64,000 nucleotides of DNA, from assembly GCF_045866565.1 (NCBI RefSeq), contig NZ_BAAFZV010000001.1, forward strand, positions 966,066 through 1,030,065, written 5' to 3'. This stretch comes from Cognatilysobacter claricitrinus (GTDB lineage Bacteria > Pseudomonadota > Gammaproteobacteria > Xanthomonadales > Xanthomonadaceae). The notes beneath the pieces were generated by a model. That model was not told where the DNA came from. It ran no database searches and worked only from the letters and a program-made list of their open reading frames with translations. Below, piece by piece: positions 51,774 to 61,033 of this stretch. Position numbers and translations under genes: made by a program. Every line of letters starts with the position of its first letter. Positions within the stretch are counted from its first letter, which is position 1.

Positions 51774-51898
51774 GCGTCCCTCCATGGACGTCTTCGTCGG
51801 CGGTCATTGCAACGTGACGCACGGCACGTCGCGAATCGGGCGATTCCGGGCGTTCGGGTAAGCTGTCGGCCGCTTTCTCCGTCGGACTTTTCCGCCCT

Positions 51899-52447
51899 GT
51901 GACCGCGCTTTCCGGCCATCGCATCCTGCTCTGCGTGACCGGCGGCATCGCCGCCTACAAGTCCGCCGACCTGGTGCGTCGCCTGCGCGACGCCGGCGCC
52001 GAGGTGCGCGTGGCGATGACCGAGAACGCGCTGCATTTCGTCGGCGTCGCGACCTTCCAGGCGTTGTCGGGCCAGCCGGTGCGTACGTCGTTGTGGGACG
52101 AACACGCCGAAGCCGCGATGGGTCACATCGAACTCGCGCGCTGGGCGAGCGTGGTCGTCATTGCACCGGCCACCGCCAACACGATCGCGAAGATCGCGCA
52201 CGGCTTCGCCGACGACCTGGTCAGCACGTTGTGCCTGGCGACCGAAGCGCCGATCGCGATCGCGCCGGCGATGAACCGCGTGATGTGGGCGAATGCGGCG
52301 ACGCAGGCGAACGTGGCGACGCTGCGCGATCGCGGCGTGCTGGTGATCGGCCCCGGCGCGGGCGACCAGGCCTGCGGCGAGATCGGCGAAGGCCGCATGG
52401 CCGAGCCGATGGCGATCGTGCGCGCGCTGTCGGGCGAGGCCGCATGA
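51899..52447 (+). CDS. coaC: Phosphopantothenoylcysteine decarboxylase (stand-alone CoaC)
   Basis: The 182-residue flavoprotein has the CoaC landmarks LCVTGGIAAYKSADLVRRL, the catalytic His in MGHIELARW and APAMNRVMW. It decarboxylates phosphopantothenoylcysteine in coenzyme A synthesis. In most bacteria this is the first half of a CoaBC fusion of about 400 residues. Here a TGA ends it, and the synthetase half starts in a different frame with ATGA overlap. The start codon is GTG. Confidence 0.9.
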   Translation: MTALSGHRILLCVTGGIAAYKSADLVRRLRDAGAEVRVAMTENALHFVGVATFQALSGQPVRTSLWDEHAEAAMGHIELARWASVVVIAPATANTIAKIAHGFADDLVSTLCLATEAPIAIAPAMNRVMWANAATQANVATLRDRGVLVIGPGAGDQACGEIGEGRMAEPMAIVRALSGEAA

Positions 52448-53097
52448 GCGCGTTGTCCGGGCGTCGTGTCGTGGTCAGTGCCGGGCCGACGTTCGAGGAT
52501 CTGGATCCCGTGCGTTTCCTCGGCAATCGCAGTAGCGGGAAGATGGGGTTCGCGGTCGCCGCCAGCGCCGCCGCGCGCGGTGCGGACGTGCTGCTGATCG
52601 CCGGACCCGTGACGTTGCCGACGCCACCCGACATCAAGCGCATCGATGTGCGCAGCGCGGCGCAGATGCATGCCGCGGTGATGGCCGCGCTGCCGTGCGA
52701 CGTCTACATCGGAGCCGCCGCCGTCGCCGACTACACGCCGGTGTCGATCTCGCCGGACAAGCTCAAGAAGCTGCCGGGGCAGGATGGCCTCACGCTGCAG
52801 CTGGTTCGCACGCGCGACATCCTTGCCGAGGTCGCGTCGCATCCGAATCGTCCGCAGCTCGTCGTCGGCTTCGCCGCGGAGACGCACGACGTCGAAACCT
52901 ATGCGCGCGGCAAGCTCGTCGCGAAGAAGCTCGACCTGATCGCGGCCAATCGCGTCGGCGTGGAAGGCAGCGGTTTCGAGAGCGACGTGAACACGCTGGT
53001 GGTGTACGACGCCAATGGCGCCACCACGCTCGGCCCCGGCGCGAAATCCGGCATCGCGGACCGCCTGCTCGACCTGATCGAGGCGCGCCTCGCATGA
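52444..53097 (+). CDS. coaB: Phosphopantothenate-cysteine ligase (stand-alone CoaB)
   Basis: The 217-residue protein is the CoaB half of the usual CoaBC fusion. It shows VVSAGPTFEDLDPVRFLGN, NRSSGKMG and the catalytic Lys loop SPDKLKKLPG. It joins cysteine to phosphopantothenate using CTP. ATG 52444 overlaps the coaC stop by 4 bases. The reading frame differs by one from coaC, so this is a true two-gene arrangement or the result of a one-base error in the sequence. The end overlaps dut in the same way. Confidence 0.9.
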   Translation: MSALSGRRVVVSAGPTFEDLDPVRFLGNRSSGKMGFAVAASAAARGADVLLIAGPVTLPTPPDIKRIDVRSAAQMHAAVMAALPCDVYIGAAAVADYTPVSISPDKLKKLPGQDGLTLQLVRTRDILAEVASHPNRPQLVVGFAAETHDVETYARGKLVAKKLDLIAANRVGVEGSGFESDVNTLVVYDANGATTLGPGAKSGIADRLLDLIEARLA

Positions 53098-53555
53098 CCG
53101 AACGCACCATCGAAGTCCGCCTGCTCGACGCGCGCTACGGCGCGGCGTGGCCACTGCCCGAATACGCGACCGCCGCGAGCGCCGGCGTCGACCTGCGTGC
53201 GGGGCTCGATGCACCGCTGACCATCGCGCCGCGCGAAACGCAGCTGGTGCCGACCGGGCTGTCGATCCACATCGCCGACCCCACGCTGTGCGCGGTGATC
53301 CTGCCGCGCTCGGGGCTCGGCCATAAGCACGGCATCGTGCTCGGCAACGGCACCGGCCTGATCGACGCCGATTACCAGGGCCCGCTGATGGTGAGCATCT
53401 GGAACCGCGGCGACGCGGCTTTTACGATCGAGCCGGGGGATCGCATCGCCCAGCTGGTCGTGCTGCCGATCGTGCGTGCGAAGTTCCAGGTGGTCGACGA
53501 ATTCGAAACGAGTGCGCGCGGCGAAGGTGGCTTCGGCCACACCGGCGTGCGTTGA
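53094..53555 (+). CDS. dut: Deoxyuridine triphosphatase (dUTPase)
   Basis: The 153-residue trimeric dUTPase has all five family motifs: ASAGVDLRA, LPRSGLGHKHGI, GTGLIDADYQGP, PGDRIAQLV and GGFGHTG. It hydrolyses dUTP to dUMP, keeping uracil out of DNA and supplying thymidylate synthesis. The start overlaps the coaB stop (ATGA). The order coaBC-dut-phosphomannomutase is conserved in related gammaproteobacteria. Confidence 0.95.
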   Translation: MTERTIEVRLLDARYGAAWPLPEYATAASAGVDLRAGLDAPLTIAPRETQLVPTGLSIHIADPTLCAVILPRSGLGHKHGIVLGNGTGLIDADYQGPLMVSIWNRGDAAFTIEPGDRIAQLVVLPIVRAKFQVVDEFETSARGEGGFGHTGVR

Positions 53556-53588
53556 ACAACATGCAGTGAGTTGCAGGGAGTAATCGCG

Positions 53589-55892
53589 ATGTCCAATGCC
53601 CAGGTCGACCGTCTGAAGCCGCTGATCCCGCTGCTGGCGGGGTTCGCGTTGCTGCTCGCCGGCTGGTTCGGATGGAATGCCTGGGCGCAATGGCGCGACG
53701 AGGCGCGTCGCAGCGACGTCGCGGCCGCGCGCGATGCGGTCGTCGACGCGGCGCAGTCGATGCTGGTCACCGCGCAGAAGCGCTTCGCCGACCAGCTCGC
53801 CAGCCCCGGCGTGCAGGACGCGCTCAAGAACGGGTTGATGGACCGCGCCGCCGAGCAACTCACGGCCGGCTGGAAGGGCGCGAGCGGCGGCGAAGTGCGC
53901 CCGGCCGCGCTCGACGGCCTCTACGACACGCTCGGCGCGCCGGGCAACAAAGGCCCGGGCTACGGCCACGTCGCCGCGCTGGAAGCCGCGGTCGCGGCCG
54001 GCAAGCCGATCGCCTGGGCGATGCGCGACGGCGCCAACAGCTTCATCGCGATCGCCGCGCCGGTCGACGCCGGCAAGACCCCGGCGGTCGCGCTGGTGCG
54101 CCTGCCGATCGCCCCGCTGGCCGAGGCAGTGGGCAACGCCGACATCGGCGACGACAACTACATCGCGCTGCGCCAGGGCAACGCCAACCTCGCCGAGAAG
54201 GGCAATCCCGCGCTCGCCGACAGCGCCGAAGCGCTGGCCGGGAAGGTGCCGGGCAGCGAGCTGCGCGTCGCCGTCGCCGTGCCGGACGTCGCCGGCGGCC
54301 CGTTCGGCCTGGGCTGGGTCGGCTGCGCGATCGCCACGCTGGTGTTCGTGCTGCTGGCGATGCTGGTGCTGTCGCTGCCGAAGCTGCTCGCGCGTCGCGG
54401 CAAGGCGACGGTGGCCGAAGTCGACGACGCGCCGACGCTCGCCGACGTGGTGCGTCCCACCGCGCAGCCGCCGATGCCCGTCGGCGAGACGCCCGAGGCG
54501 GTCAAGCAGACGCTCGCGCTCGATCGCGGCATCTTCCGCGCCTACGACATCCGCGGCGTGGTCGGCCAGAGCCTCGACGCCGGCATCGCCGAGCTGATCG
54601 GCCAGGCCATCGGCACCGTGATGCAGGAGCAGGGCCTGCGCGACATCGTGGTCGGCCGCGACGGTCGCCTGTCGGGCCCGGCGATGGTCGAAGGCCTGAT
54701 CACCGGCCTGCGCCGCGCCGGCCGCAACGTGCTCGACATCGGCATGGCGCCGACGCCGGTCGTGTACTTCGGCGCCTACCACCTGCGCGCCGGTTCCTGC
54801 GTGTCGGTCACCGGCAGCCACAACCCGCCGGACTACAACGGTTTCAAGATCGTGGTCGGCGGCGAGACGCTATCGGGCGACGCCGTCATGGACCTGTACT
54901 CGCGCATCGCCGACGACCGCCTGCACACCGCACCGACCCCGGGCAACGTGGAAGAGCGCGACATCGCCGAGGACTACGTCCAGCGCATCGCCGCCGACAT
55001 CCAGATCGACCGTCCGCTCAAGGTGGTGATCGACGCGGGCAACGGCGTGGCCGGCGACATCGGCCCGCGCGTGCTCGAGGCGATCGGCGCGGAAGTGATC
55101 CCGCTGCATTGCGACATCGACGGCACGTTCCCGAACCACCATCCCGACCCGAGCGAGCCGCACAACCTGGTCGACCTGATCCAGATGGTCGAGCGCCTCG
55201 ATGCCGATCTCGGCATCGCCTTCGACGGCGACGGTGATCGCCTCGGCGTGGTCACGCGCGACGGCCAGAACATCTTCCCGGATCGCCTGCTGATGCTGTT
55301 CGCTGCCGACGTGCTCGAGCGCAATCCGGGCGCAGTGATCCTGTTCGACGTGAAGTGCACCGGGCGCCTGCCGGGCCACATCCTGCGCCACGGCGGCAGC
55401 CCGCTGATGTGGAAGACGGGCCATTCGCTGATCAAGGCGAAGATGCGCGAAACCGACGCGGAACTGGCCGGCGAGATGAGCGGCCACTTCTTCTTCAAGG
55501 AGCGCTGGTACGGCTTCGACGACGGCATCTACGCCGCCGCGCGCCTGATGGAGATCCTCGCCACGCAGCCGCGCACGCCGACCGAAACGCTCAACGCGCT
55601 GCCCAACGGTGTGTCGACGCCGGAGATCAAGGTGGACGCGCCGAACGGCAATCCGCATGCGTTCGTCGACCGCTTCCGCGAGGAGGCCAAGTTCGAGGGC
55701 GCGCGCCTGTCGACCATCGACGGCCTGCGCGTCGACTACGCCGACGGCTGGGGCCTGGTGCGCGCGTCCAACACCACGCCGGTGCTCGTGATGCGCTTCG
55801 ATGCGGATTCGTCGGAAGCGCTGCTGCGCATCCAGGCGGCGTTCCGCGAGCAGCTGCATGCGCTGCAGCCGGACCTCGTGCTGCCGTTCTGA
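53589..55892 (+). CDS. Phosphomannomutase/phosphoglucomutase with membrane-anchored N-terminal domain
   Basis: From ATG 53589 (with GGGAG upstream) the protein has 767 residues. The first 310 or so contain two membrane helices (about 11-31 and about 240-265) around a periplasmic domain with repeated Ala-rich helices. The last 450 form a full alpha-D-phosphohexomutase: active-site Ser in VTGSHNPPDYNG, metal-binding FDGDGDRLG and the sugar-binding loop GEMSGHFFF. It interconverts mannose and glucose 1- and 6-phosphates for exopolysaccharide and LPS sugars. The N-terminal domain is not needed for that reaction and may sense or localise. The related Pseudomonas AlgC precursor also has a long N-terminal extension in some annotations. 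Confidence 0.9.
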   Translation: MSNAQVDRLKPLIPLLAGFALLLAGWFGWNAWAQWRDEARRSDVAAARDAVVDAAQSMLVTAQKRFADQLASPGVQDALKNGLMDRAAEQLTAGWKGASGGEVRPAALDGLYDTLGAPGNKGPGYGHVAALEAAVAAGKPIAWAMRDGANSFIAIAAPVDAGKTPAVALVRLPIAPLAEAVGNADIGDDNYIALRQGNANLAEKGNPALADSAEALAGKVPGSELRVAVAVPDVAGGPFGLGWVGCAIATLVFVLLAMLVLSLPKLLARRGKATVAEVDDAPTLADVVRPTAQPPMPVGETPEAVKQTLALDRGIFRAYDIRGVVGQSLDAGIAELIGQAIGTVMQEQGLRDIVVGRDGRLSGPAMVEGLITGLRRAGRNVLDIGMAPTPVVYFGAYHLRAGSCVSVTGSHNPPDYNGFKIVVGGETLSGDAVMDLYSRIADDRLHTAPTPGNVEERDIAEDYVQRIAADIQIDRPLKVVIDAGNGVAGDIGPRVLEAIGAEVIPLHCDIDGTFPNHHPDPSEPHNLVDLIQMVERLDADLGIAFDGDGDRLGVVTRDGQNIFPDRLLMLFAADVLERNPGAVILFDVKCTGRLPGHILRHGGSPLMWKTGHSLIKAKMRETDAELAGEMSGHFFFKERWYGFDDGIYAAARLMEILATQPRTPTETLNALPNGVSTPEIKVDAPNGNPHAFVDRFREEAKFEGARLSTIDGLRVDYADGWGLVRASNTTPVLVMRFDADSSEALLRIQAAFREQLHALQPDLVLPF

Positions 55893-55898
55893 CGCGCG

Positions 55899-56252
55899 AT
55901 GGCCTGGCTCGCGGTGAAATACCTGGTCACCGCGGCGATCGTCGTCGCGGTGTCGGAGGCCGCCAAGCGCAGTGACCGGCTCGGCGGTTTCATTGCGGCG
56001 GTGCCGTTGGTGACGGTGCTCGCGCTGGTCTGGCTGCACGTCGAGAAACAGCCGCAGGCCAAGCTCGCCAACCACGCGTACTACACGTTCTGGTACGTGC
56101 TGCCGACGCTGCCGATGTTCCTGCTGTTCCCGATGCTGCTCGCGCGCATCGGGTTCTGGCCGACGCTCGCGGCATCGGCGGCAATCACCATCGCCTGCTT
56201 CGCACTCACCGCGTGGGCGGTCCGTCCGTTCGGGATCGAGCTGCTGCCCTGA
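55899..56252 (+). CDS. DUF3147 family small membrane protein
   Basis: This 117-residue protein has three to four membrane helices. The GGFIAAVPLVTVLALVWLHVEKQ segment is characteristic of DUF3147, a family of unknown function. It starts 6 bases after the phosphohexomutase stop and is probably co-transcribed with it. It is convergent with a coiled-coil protein gene. Confidence 0.75.
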   Translation: MAWLAVKYLVTAAIVVAVSEAAKRSDRLGGFIAAVPLVTVLALVWLHVEKQPQAKLANHAYYTFWYVLPTLPMFLLFPMLLARIGFWPTLAASAAITIACFALTAWAVRPFGIELLP

Positions 56253-56268
56253 CGCGGGCCGCGCTGAC

Positions 56269-56925
56269 TCAGCCTGCCGGCGTGGCCGTCGGCGTCGCGC
56301 CCGGCTGCGGCTTCAATTCGCGATAACGCGCGACCGCGTCGTCGAGCTGCGACTGCAGCGTCGTCGCCTGCGACTGCAGCGACGCCAGCGCCGCCTGCTG
56401 CGCGATCAGCTGGCCGTGCTGCGCGCGGATCTCCGCCTGCAGGTTCTTCGGCACCGGCTTCTTATTGAGCTCCATTTCCCCGGCACGCTGCAGGCGCGAC
56501 ACCAGGCTCTGGCGCAGGCCGTCGATGCCCATGCGCGCCGTCTTCATCGCATCCGCATTGAGCGAGACGCGCTCGCCGAACGCCTTGCGCAGGTCGGCCT
56601 CGGTCGCAAAGGTTTCGATCATCGCCATCAGCCGGCGGTGCTCGGCCTCGGTGGCGGCGGCCGCATCGGCCTGCGCCTTGGCCTGCGCCGCTGCGGCGGC
56701 CTGCTCGTCCGGCGTCAGCGCGCGGCCGAGCTGCGAGGTCGCCATGCCGCTCTTGGCGTTGAACTCGGTGCGCGCGGCGTCGACCGCGCTCGACGGCAGC
56801 GCGTCACCGCAGACCTTGCGGCCCCCTTCGTTCCAGCAATAGAGCTTCTTGGCCGGCGCCGACTGCGCGTGCGCGGTCGAGGCAAGGCCGAGCAGGACGA
56901 GGGCGAGCAGCGGGGAGCGGGTCAT
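56269..56925 (-). CDS. Exported coiled-coil protein of unknown function
   Basis: The 218-residue protein starts with a signal peptide (MTRSPLLALVLLGLASTAHA) and has a short Cys pair near the start of the mature part (YCWNEGGRKVCGD). The rest is helical and Ala/Gln-rich, with coiled-coil character. The short N-terminal part resembles DUF4124-type domains, which carry similar Trp/Cys patterns. No function can be given. It lies downstream of pyrE on the same strand, with a 58-base gap. Confidence 0.6.
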   Translation of the reverse strand: MTRSPLLALVLLGLASTAHAQSAPAKKLYCWNEGGRKVCGDALPSSAVDAARTEFNAKSGMATSQLGRALTPDEQAAAAAQAKAQADAAAATEAEHRRLMAMIETFATEADLRKAFGERVSLNADAMKTARMGIDGLRQSLVSRLQRAGEMELNKKPVPKNLQAEIRAQHGQLIAQQAALASLQSQATTLQSQLDDAVARYRELKPQPGATPTATPAG

Positions 56926-56983
56926 GGCGGGCCGTTGGGCGGTCGTGTCGACACGAACCAAGCAACTTTCGCGCCAGCGGGCC

Positions 56984-57634
56984 TTACTCGCAACCGTAGG
57001 CGGCGCGATACGCCAACAGCCGCTCGCGACGGGCGTGGTCGGCATCGCTGGCGGTGAACTCGAGCAGGTCGGCGAGACGGGCGACGGCGATCACGGGCAG
57101 GCCCTGCTCGTCCGCGACGGTTTGTGCCGCGGAGCGTCGGGACACCGCAGGGTCGACGGCCTCCTGGCGATCGAGCGCGATCACGATGCCGGCCGGCACG
57201 CCCCCGGCCGCACGGATCTGCGTGAGCGCCTCGCGGATCGCGGTGCCGGCGGTGATCACGTCGTCGACGATCAGCACGCGGCGGCCGTCGAGCGGCGCGC
57301 CGATCAGCAGGCCGCCTTCGCCGTGGTCCTTGGCTTCCTTGCGGTTGAACGCGACCGGCAGGTCGCGCCCGCGACGCGCGAATTCGCAGGCCAGCGCGGT
57401 CGCCAGCGGAATGCCCTTGTAGGCCGGTCCGAACAGCAGTTCGAACTGTACGTTCGCGGCATCGACCGCGTCCGCATAGCAGCCCGCGAGTTCGGCAATC
57501 GCCGCGCCGGAGTCGAAGCGGCCCGCATTGAAGAAATACGGGCTGGTGCGGCCGGACTTGAGCGTGAATTCGCCGAAGCGCAGCGCGTCGACGCGCAGGG
57601 CGAGCTCGAGGAAACGGGTGCGGTGGTCGGCCAT
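56984..57634 (-). CDS. pyrE: Orotate phosphoribosyltransferase
   Basis: The 216-residue protein has the PRPP-binding motif VLIVDDVITAGTA and the orotate-binding FTLKSGRTSPYFFNAG. It makes orotidine 5'-phosphate in pyrimidine synthesis. It diverges from the exonuclease III gene with an 83-base gap. No clear pyrimidine-dependent attenuator is visible upstream. Confidence 0.95.
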   Translation of the reverse strand: MADHRTRFLELALRVDALRFGEFTLKSGRTSPYFFNAGRFDSGAAIAELAGCYADAVDAANVQFELLFGPAYKGIPLATALACEFARRGRDLPVAFNRKEAKDHGEGGLLIGAPLDGRRVLIVDDVITAGTAIREALTQIRAAGGVPAGIVIALDRQEAVDPAVSRRSAAQTVADEQGLPVIAVARLADLLEFTASDADHARRERLLAYRAAYGCE

Positions 57635-57717
57635 GGCGGGCAGTCATGCAACGAAGAACCGGCATCGTAAAGCAGCGAGCGGCTACGCTTGGCGTCGGTA
57701 CCCCGTCCGGATCACGC

Positions 57718-58524
57718 ATGCGCGTCATCAGCTTCAACGCCAACGGCTGGCGCTCGGCCGCCAAGAAAGGCTTCATCGACTGGATGCGCGACAAGGACGC
57801 CGACATCGTCTGCGTGCAGGAAACGAAAGCGCAGGAACACCAGTTGCGCCTTCCCGAACTCATCCCGCCGGGCTACCACGCGAATTTCCGCGACGCAACG
57901 ACCAAGAAGGGCTACAGCGGCGTCGCGATCTACAGCAAGTGCGAACCCGACGACGTGCGCACGGGCCTTGGACGCGACGACTTCGACGAGGAAGGGCGCT
58001 ACATCGAAGCGCGCTTCGGTGATCTGTCGGTGGTGTCGGTGTACGTGCCGTCCGGCACCAGTGGCGACGCGCGCCAGGGCTTCAAGGAATCGGTGATGGA
58101 CTGGTTCGCGCCGATCCTGCGCGAATGGCTCGACAGCGGCCGCAAGTACATCGTCTGTGGCGACTGGAACATCGTGCGATCACGTCGCGACATCACCAAC
58201 TGGACGTCGAACCAGAAACAGACCGGCTGCCTGCCGCACGAACGCGCTTGGCTCAACGCGATGATCGCCGACACCCACGGCGACGGCTCGCCCTGCGCGG
58301 GCGATCTCGGCTGGCTCGACAGCTTCCGCGTGCACAAGCCCGATGAAGCCGGCGAATACACGTGGTGGAGCAATCGCGGACAGGCCCGCGCGAACAACGT
58401 AGGCTGGCGCATCGATTACCAGCTCGTGACGCCGAACCTGCGCGACGCGATCCGTCATTGCGAAACGCACCGCGAGCCGCGGTTCTCCGACCACGCGCCC
58501 TATATCGTCGACTATGACCTCTGA
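57718..58524 (+). CDS. xthA: Exodeoxyribonuclease III family AP endonuclease
   Basis: The 268-residue protein is an ExoIII-type enzyme. Metal and catalytic residues are in FNANGWRSA, CVQETKAQ, the YSGVAIYSK block, GDWNIV and the C-terminal FSDHAP. It cuts at abasic sites in base excision repair. It ends with an 11-base overlap into ampG, so the two are co-transcribed. Confidence 0.93.
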   Translation: MRVISFNANGWRSAAKKGFIDWMRDKDADIVCVQETKAQEHQLRLPELIPPGYHANFRDATTKKGYSGVAIYSKCEPDDVRTGLGRDDFDEEGRYIEARFGDLSVVSVYVPSGTSGDARQGFKESVMDWFAPILREWLDSGRKYIVCGDWNIVRSRRDITNWTSNQKQTGCLPHERAWLNAMIADTHGDGSPCAGDLGWLDSFRVHKPDEAGEYTWWSNRGQARANNVGWRIDYQLVTPNLRDAIRHCETHREPRFSDHAPYIVDYDL

Positions 58525-59860
58525 AAACGTCCGACTGCCGAGCGAGCCCGCCACGGCCAACATTCCGCCGCCGCCGGTGAAAAAGGTCTCGGCCTGGCAG
58601 GCGTTCACGCATCCCGCGTCGTGGACGATGTTCTTCTTCGGCTTCTCGTCGGGGCTGCCGTTCCTGCTCGTCGCCGGCACGCTCGCGTTCTGGCTCAAGG
58701 ACGAGGGGTTGGAACTCAAGAAGATCACGATGGTGGCGAGCGCGGGCCTGCTCTACACCTTCAAGTTCGTATGGGCGCCGCTGCTCGACCACTGGAAACT
58801 GCCGGCGTTCGCGCGGCTCGGGCGTCGTCGCGGCTGGCTGCTGTTCGCGCAGATCGGCGTGATGCTCGCCCTGCTGGCGATGGCGGCGCTGACGCCGTTG
58901 CACCTGCAGGCATTCGTACTCGCAACCGTCGCCGTCGCGTTCTTCGGCGCCACGCAGGACATCGCGGTGGACGCCTACCGCATCGAGATCGCGCCGCTCG
59001 AAGCGCAGGGCGCGCTCGTTGCGACGTATTCGCTCGGCTATCGCATCGGGCTGGTCATCGCGGGCGCGGCCGCGGCGATCATGGCCGACCACATCGCGTG
59101 GTCGGTGGTGTACGTGGTGATGGCCGCGGTGATGCTGGTGCCGATCGTCGCCAACGTGATGGCGCGCGAACCCGACGTGCGCCCCGTGCAGACGCACGGC
59201 TGGGCGCACGCGATGGAGGTCGCCGTCGTCGAGCCCTTCGTCGACTTCTTCCGTCGCTACGGCGTTCCGCTCGCGCTGACGATCCTCGCCTTCATCCTGC
59301 TGTTCAAGGTGCCCGAGCAGGCGACGATCGGCGGGATCATGAGCCCGTTCTATCGCGACATGGGCTTTTCGAAAACCGAAATCGGTTCGATCACCAAGCT
59401 CTACGGAATCTGGATCGGCATCGTCGGCGTGTTCCTCGGCGGCGCGATGGTGGCGCGCTGGGGTGCATGGAAGTCGCTCGGCGCCATGATCGTGATCTGC
59501 GGCATGTGCAACCTGCTGTACCTCGTGTTGCCCGCACACAAGGGCGATCTCGGCGTGCTGACGATGGTGATCTCGTTCGAGAACCTCACCCTCGGCATGC
59601 TCGGGCCGCCGACCGTCGCGTTCCTCTCGTCGCTGGTCAACCGCGAACACACGGCAACGCAGTACGCGCTGTTGAGTTCACTCGTGAACCTGCCCGGGAA
59701 GTTGCTCGGCTTCTTCGCCGGCGGCATCGCCGAGGCCACCGGCTACGGCATGTACTTCGTAATCACCGTGCTCGCGCTGGCGCCAGCCATGATGCTGTTC
59801 GTCGCTCTGACGCCGCGACTGCGCGAACGCATGGCGGTTGCCGCACCGTCGACCGCGTAA
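58514..59860 (+). CDS. ampG: AmpG muropeptide permease (MFS)
   Basis: The 448-residue protein is a 12-helix major facilitator of the AmpG type. Landmarks are MFFFGFSSGLPFLLVAGTLA in helix 1, ATQDIAVDAYRIEI (conserved Asp-rich helix-4 loop) and KVPEQATIGGIMSPFYRD. It imports GlcNAc-anhydro-MurNAc peptides for peptidoglycan recycling. The first codons overlap xthA. The anmK gene, which uses the imported products, is convergent with it 26 bases away. Confidence 0.9.
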   Translation: MTSENVRLPSEPATANIPPPPVKKVSAWQAFTHPASWTMFFFGFSSGLPFLLVAGTLAFWLKDEGLELKKITMVASAGLLYTFKFVWAPLLDHWKLPAFARLGRRRGWLLFAQIGVMLALLAMAALTPLHLQAFVLATVAVAFFGATQDIAVDAYRIEIAPLEAQGALVATYSLGYRIGLVIAGAAAAIMADHIAWSVVYVVMAAVMLVPIVANVMAREPDVRPVQTHGWAHAMEVAVVEPFVDFFRRYGVPLALTILAFILLFKVPEQATIGGIMSPFYRDMGFSKTEIGSITKLYGIWIGIVGVFLGGAMVARWGAWKSLGAMIVICGMCNLLYLVLPAHKGDLGVLTMVISFENLTLGMLGPPTVAFLSSLVNREHTATQYALLSSLVNLPGKLLGFFAGGIAEATGYGMYFVITVLALAPAMMLFVALTPRLRERMAVAAPSTA

Positions 59861-59886
59861 CCGCAGGCGTCCGTCGCCGCATTGCG

Positions 59887-61032
59887 CTACGCGGGATAGA
59901 CGACACCGAGCACGCGCGGACCTTTCGCGCCGGTCACCGCCGCGACGTTGCCCGGCAGGCCGGCGAGCGTCTGCCGCGCCAGCCACGCGAACGCCATGGC
60001 TTCGACGAAATCCGCGTCCAGGCCGTGCCCATCGGTGGCTTCGATCGTGCAGTTCGGGAGGTGCGCGGCGATGCGTGCGATCAGCGCCGGATTGCGTACG
60101 CCGCCACCGCAGACCAGCACGCGGCGCGTCGACGGCTGATGCGTGAGCAGCGCCCTCGCAACCGTCGCGGCGCTGAGCTCGAGCAGCGTCGCCTGCACGT
60201 CGGCACGGGATTCGCCGCCGCCGAGCTTGGCCTCGACCCAGTCGAGATGGAACTGCTCGCGTCCACTGCTCTTCGGCGGCGGCAGCGAAAACCACGGCTC
60301 ATCGAGCAGGCGCGCCAGCAGCGCATCGTCGATGCGACCGCTCGCTGCGAACGCGCCGTCGCGATCGAACGCTTCGCCGCGATGGCGCAGGCACCAGGCG
60401 TCGAGCAAGGCGTTCGCCGGCCCGGTGTCGAAACCGCGCACGTCGCCAGAACGCGGCAACAAGGTGAAGTTGGCGATGCCGCCAAGATTCAGCACGGCGC
60501 GATCTTCGGCATCCGAATGCAGCATCGCCGCATGGAATGCCGGCACCAGCGGCGCGCCTTGCCCGCCGGCTGCCACGTCGCGACGGCGGAAGTCCGCGAC
60601 CGTCGCGATACCGCAGCGCTCGGCGATGACATTGCCGTCGCCGATCTGCCACGTAAAAGGATTCGCGCCGTCGTACACGGCACCGGCCGGGCGATGGCGA
60701 ATCGTCTGGCCGTGCGAACCGATCGCGACCACGTCGCGCGCAGCGACGCCCGCAACTGCAAGCAGCTCGTGCACCGCGTTCGCGAACGCTCCGCCGACCT
60801 GCACGTCGAGCGTGCCGATCTCGTCGAGCCCGCGTGCGTCGCCGCCCTGGCCGAGCGCGACCAGTCGTGCGCGCAGCGTGTCGTCCCACGGCACCACCAC
60901 GCCGTGCTCGAGGCGGCATCCGGTGTCGGATACACCGGCCCCAAAACGAACGAGCGCCGCGTCAATGCCGTCGGCGCTCGTTCCTGAGATGAGGCCGACG
61001 TAAAGCCCGTCGGCCGGCATCGATGTCGTCAT
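59887..61032 (-). CDS. anmK: Anhydro-N-acetylmuramic acid kinase
   Basis: The 381-residue protein is AnmK. The ATP-binding loop GLISGTSADGIDAALV stands at the N-terminus, and VLNLGGIANFT and the VCGGGVRNPALI segment follow. It phosphorylates anhydro-MurNAc, the step after AmpG import and NagZ/AmpD trimming. It follows mepM with a one-base gap, so the two form an operon, and it faces ampG. Confidence 0.95.
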   Translation of the reverse strand: MTTSMPADGLYVGLISGTSADGIDAALVRFGAGVSDTGCRLEHGVVVPWDDTLRARLVALGQGGDARGLDEIGTLDVQVGGAFANAVHELLAVAGVAARDVVAIGSHGQTIRHRPAGAVYDGANPFTWQIGDGNVIAERCGIATVADFRRRDVAAGGQGAPLVPAFHAAMLHSDAEDRAVLNLGGIANFTLLPRSGDVRGFDTGPANALLDAWCLRHRGEAFDRDGAFAASGRIDDALLARLLDEPWFSLPPPKSSGREQFHLDWVEAKLGGGESRADVQATLLELSAATVARALLTHQPSTRRVLVCGGGVRNPALIARIAAHLPNCTIEATDGHGLDADFVEAMAFAWLARQTLAGLPGNVAAVTGAKGPRVLGVVYPA

Positions 61033-61033
61033 G

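Noticed and set aside
51833..51846. GAATCG-GG-CGATTC inverted repeat between radC and coaC as an operator
   Set aside because: A single short repeat in GC-rich DNA with no known regulator or second copy; too weak to annotate.
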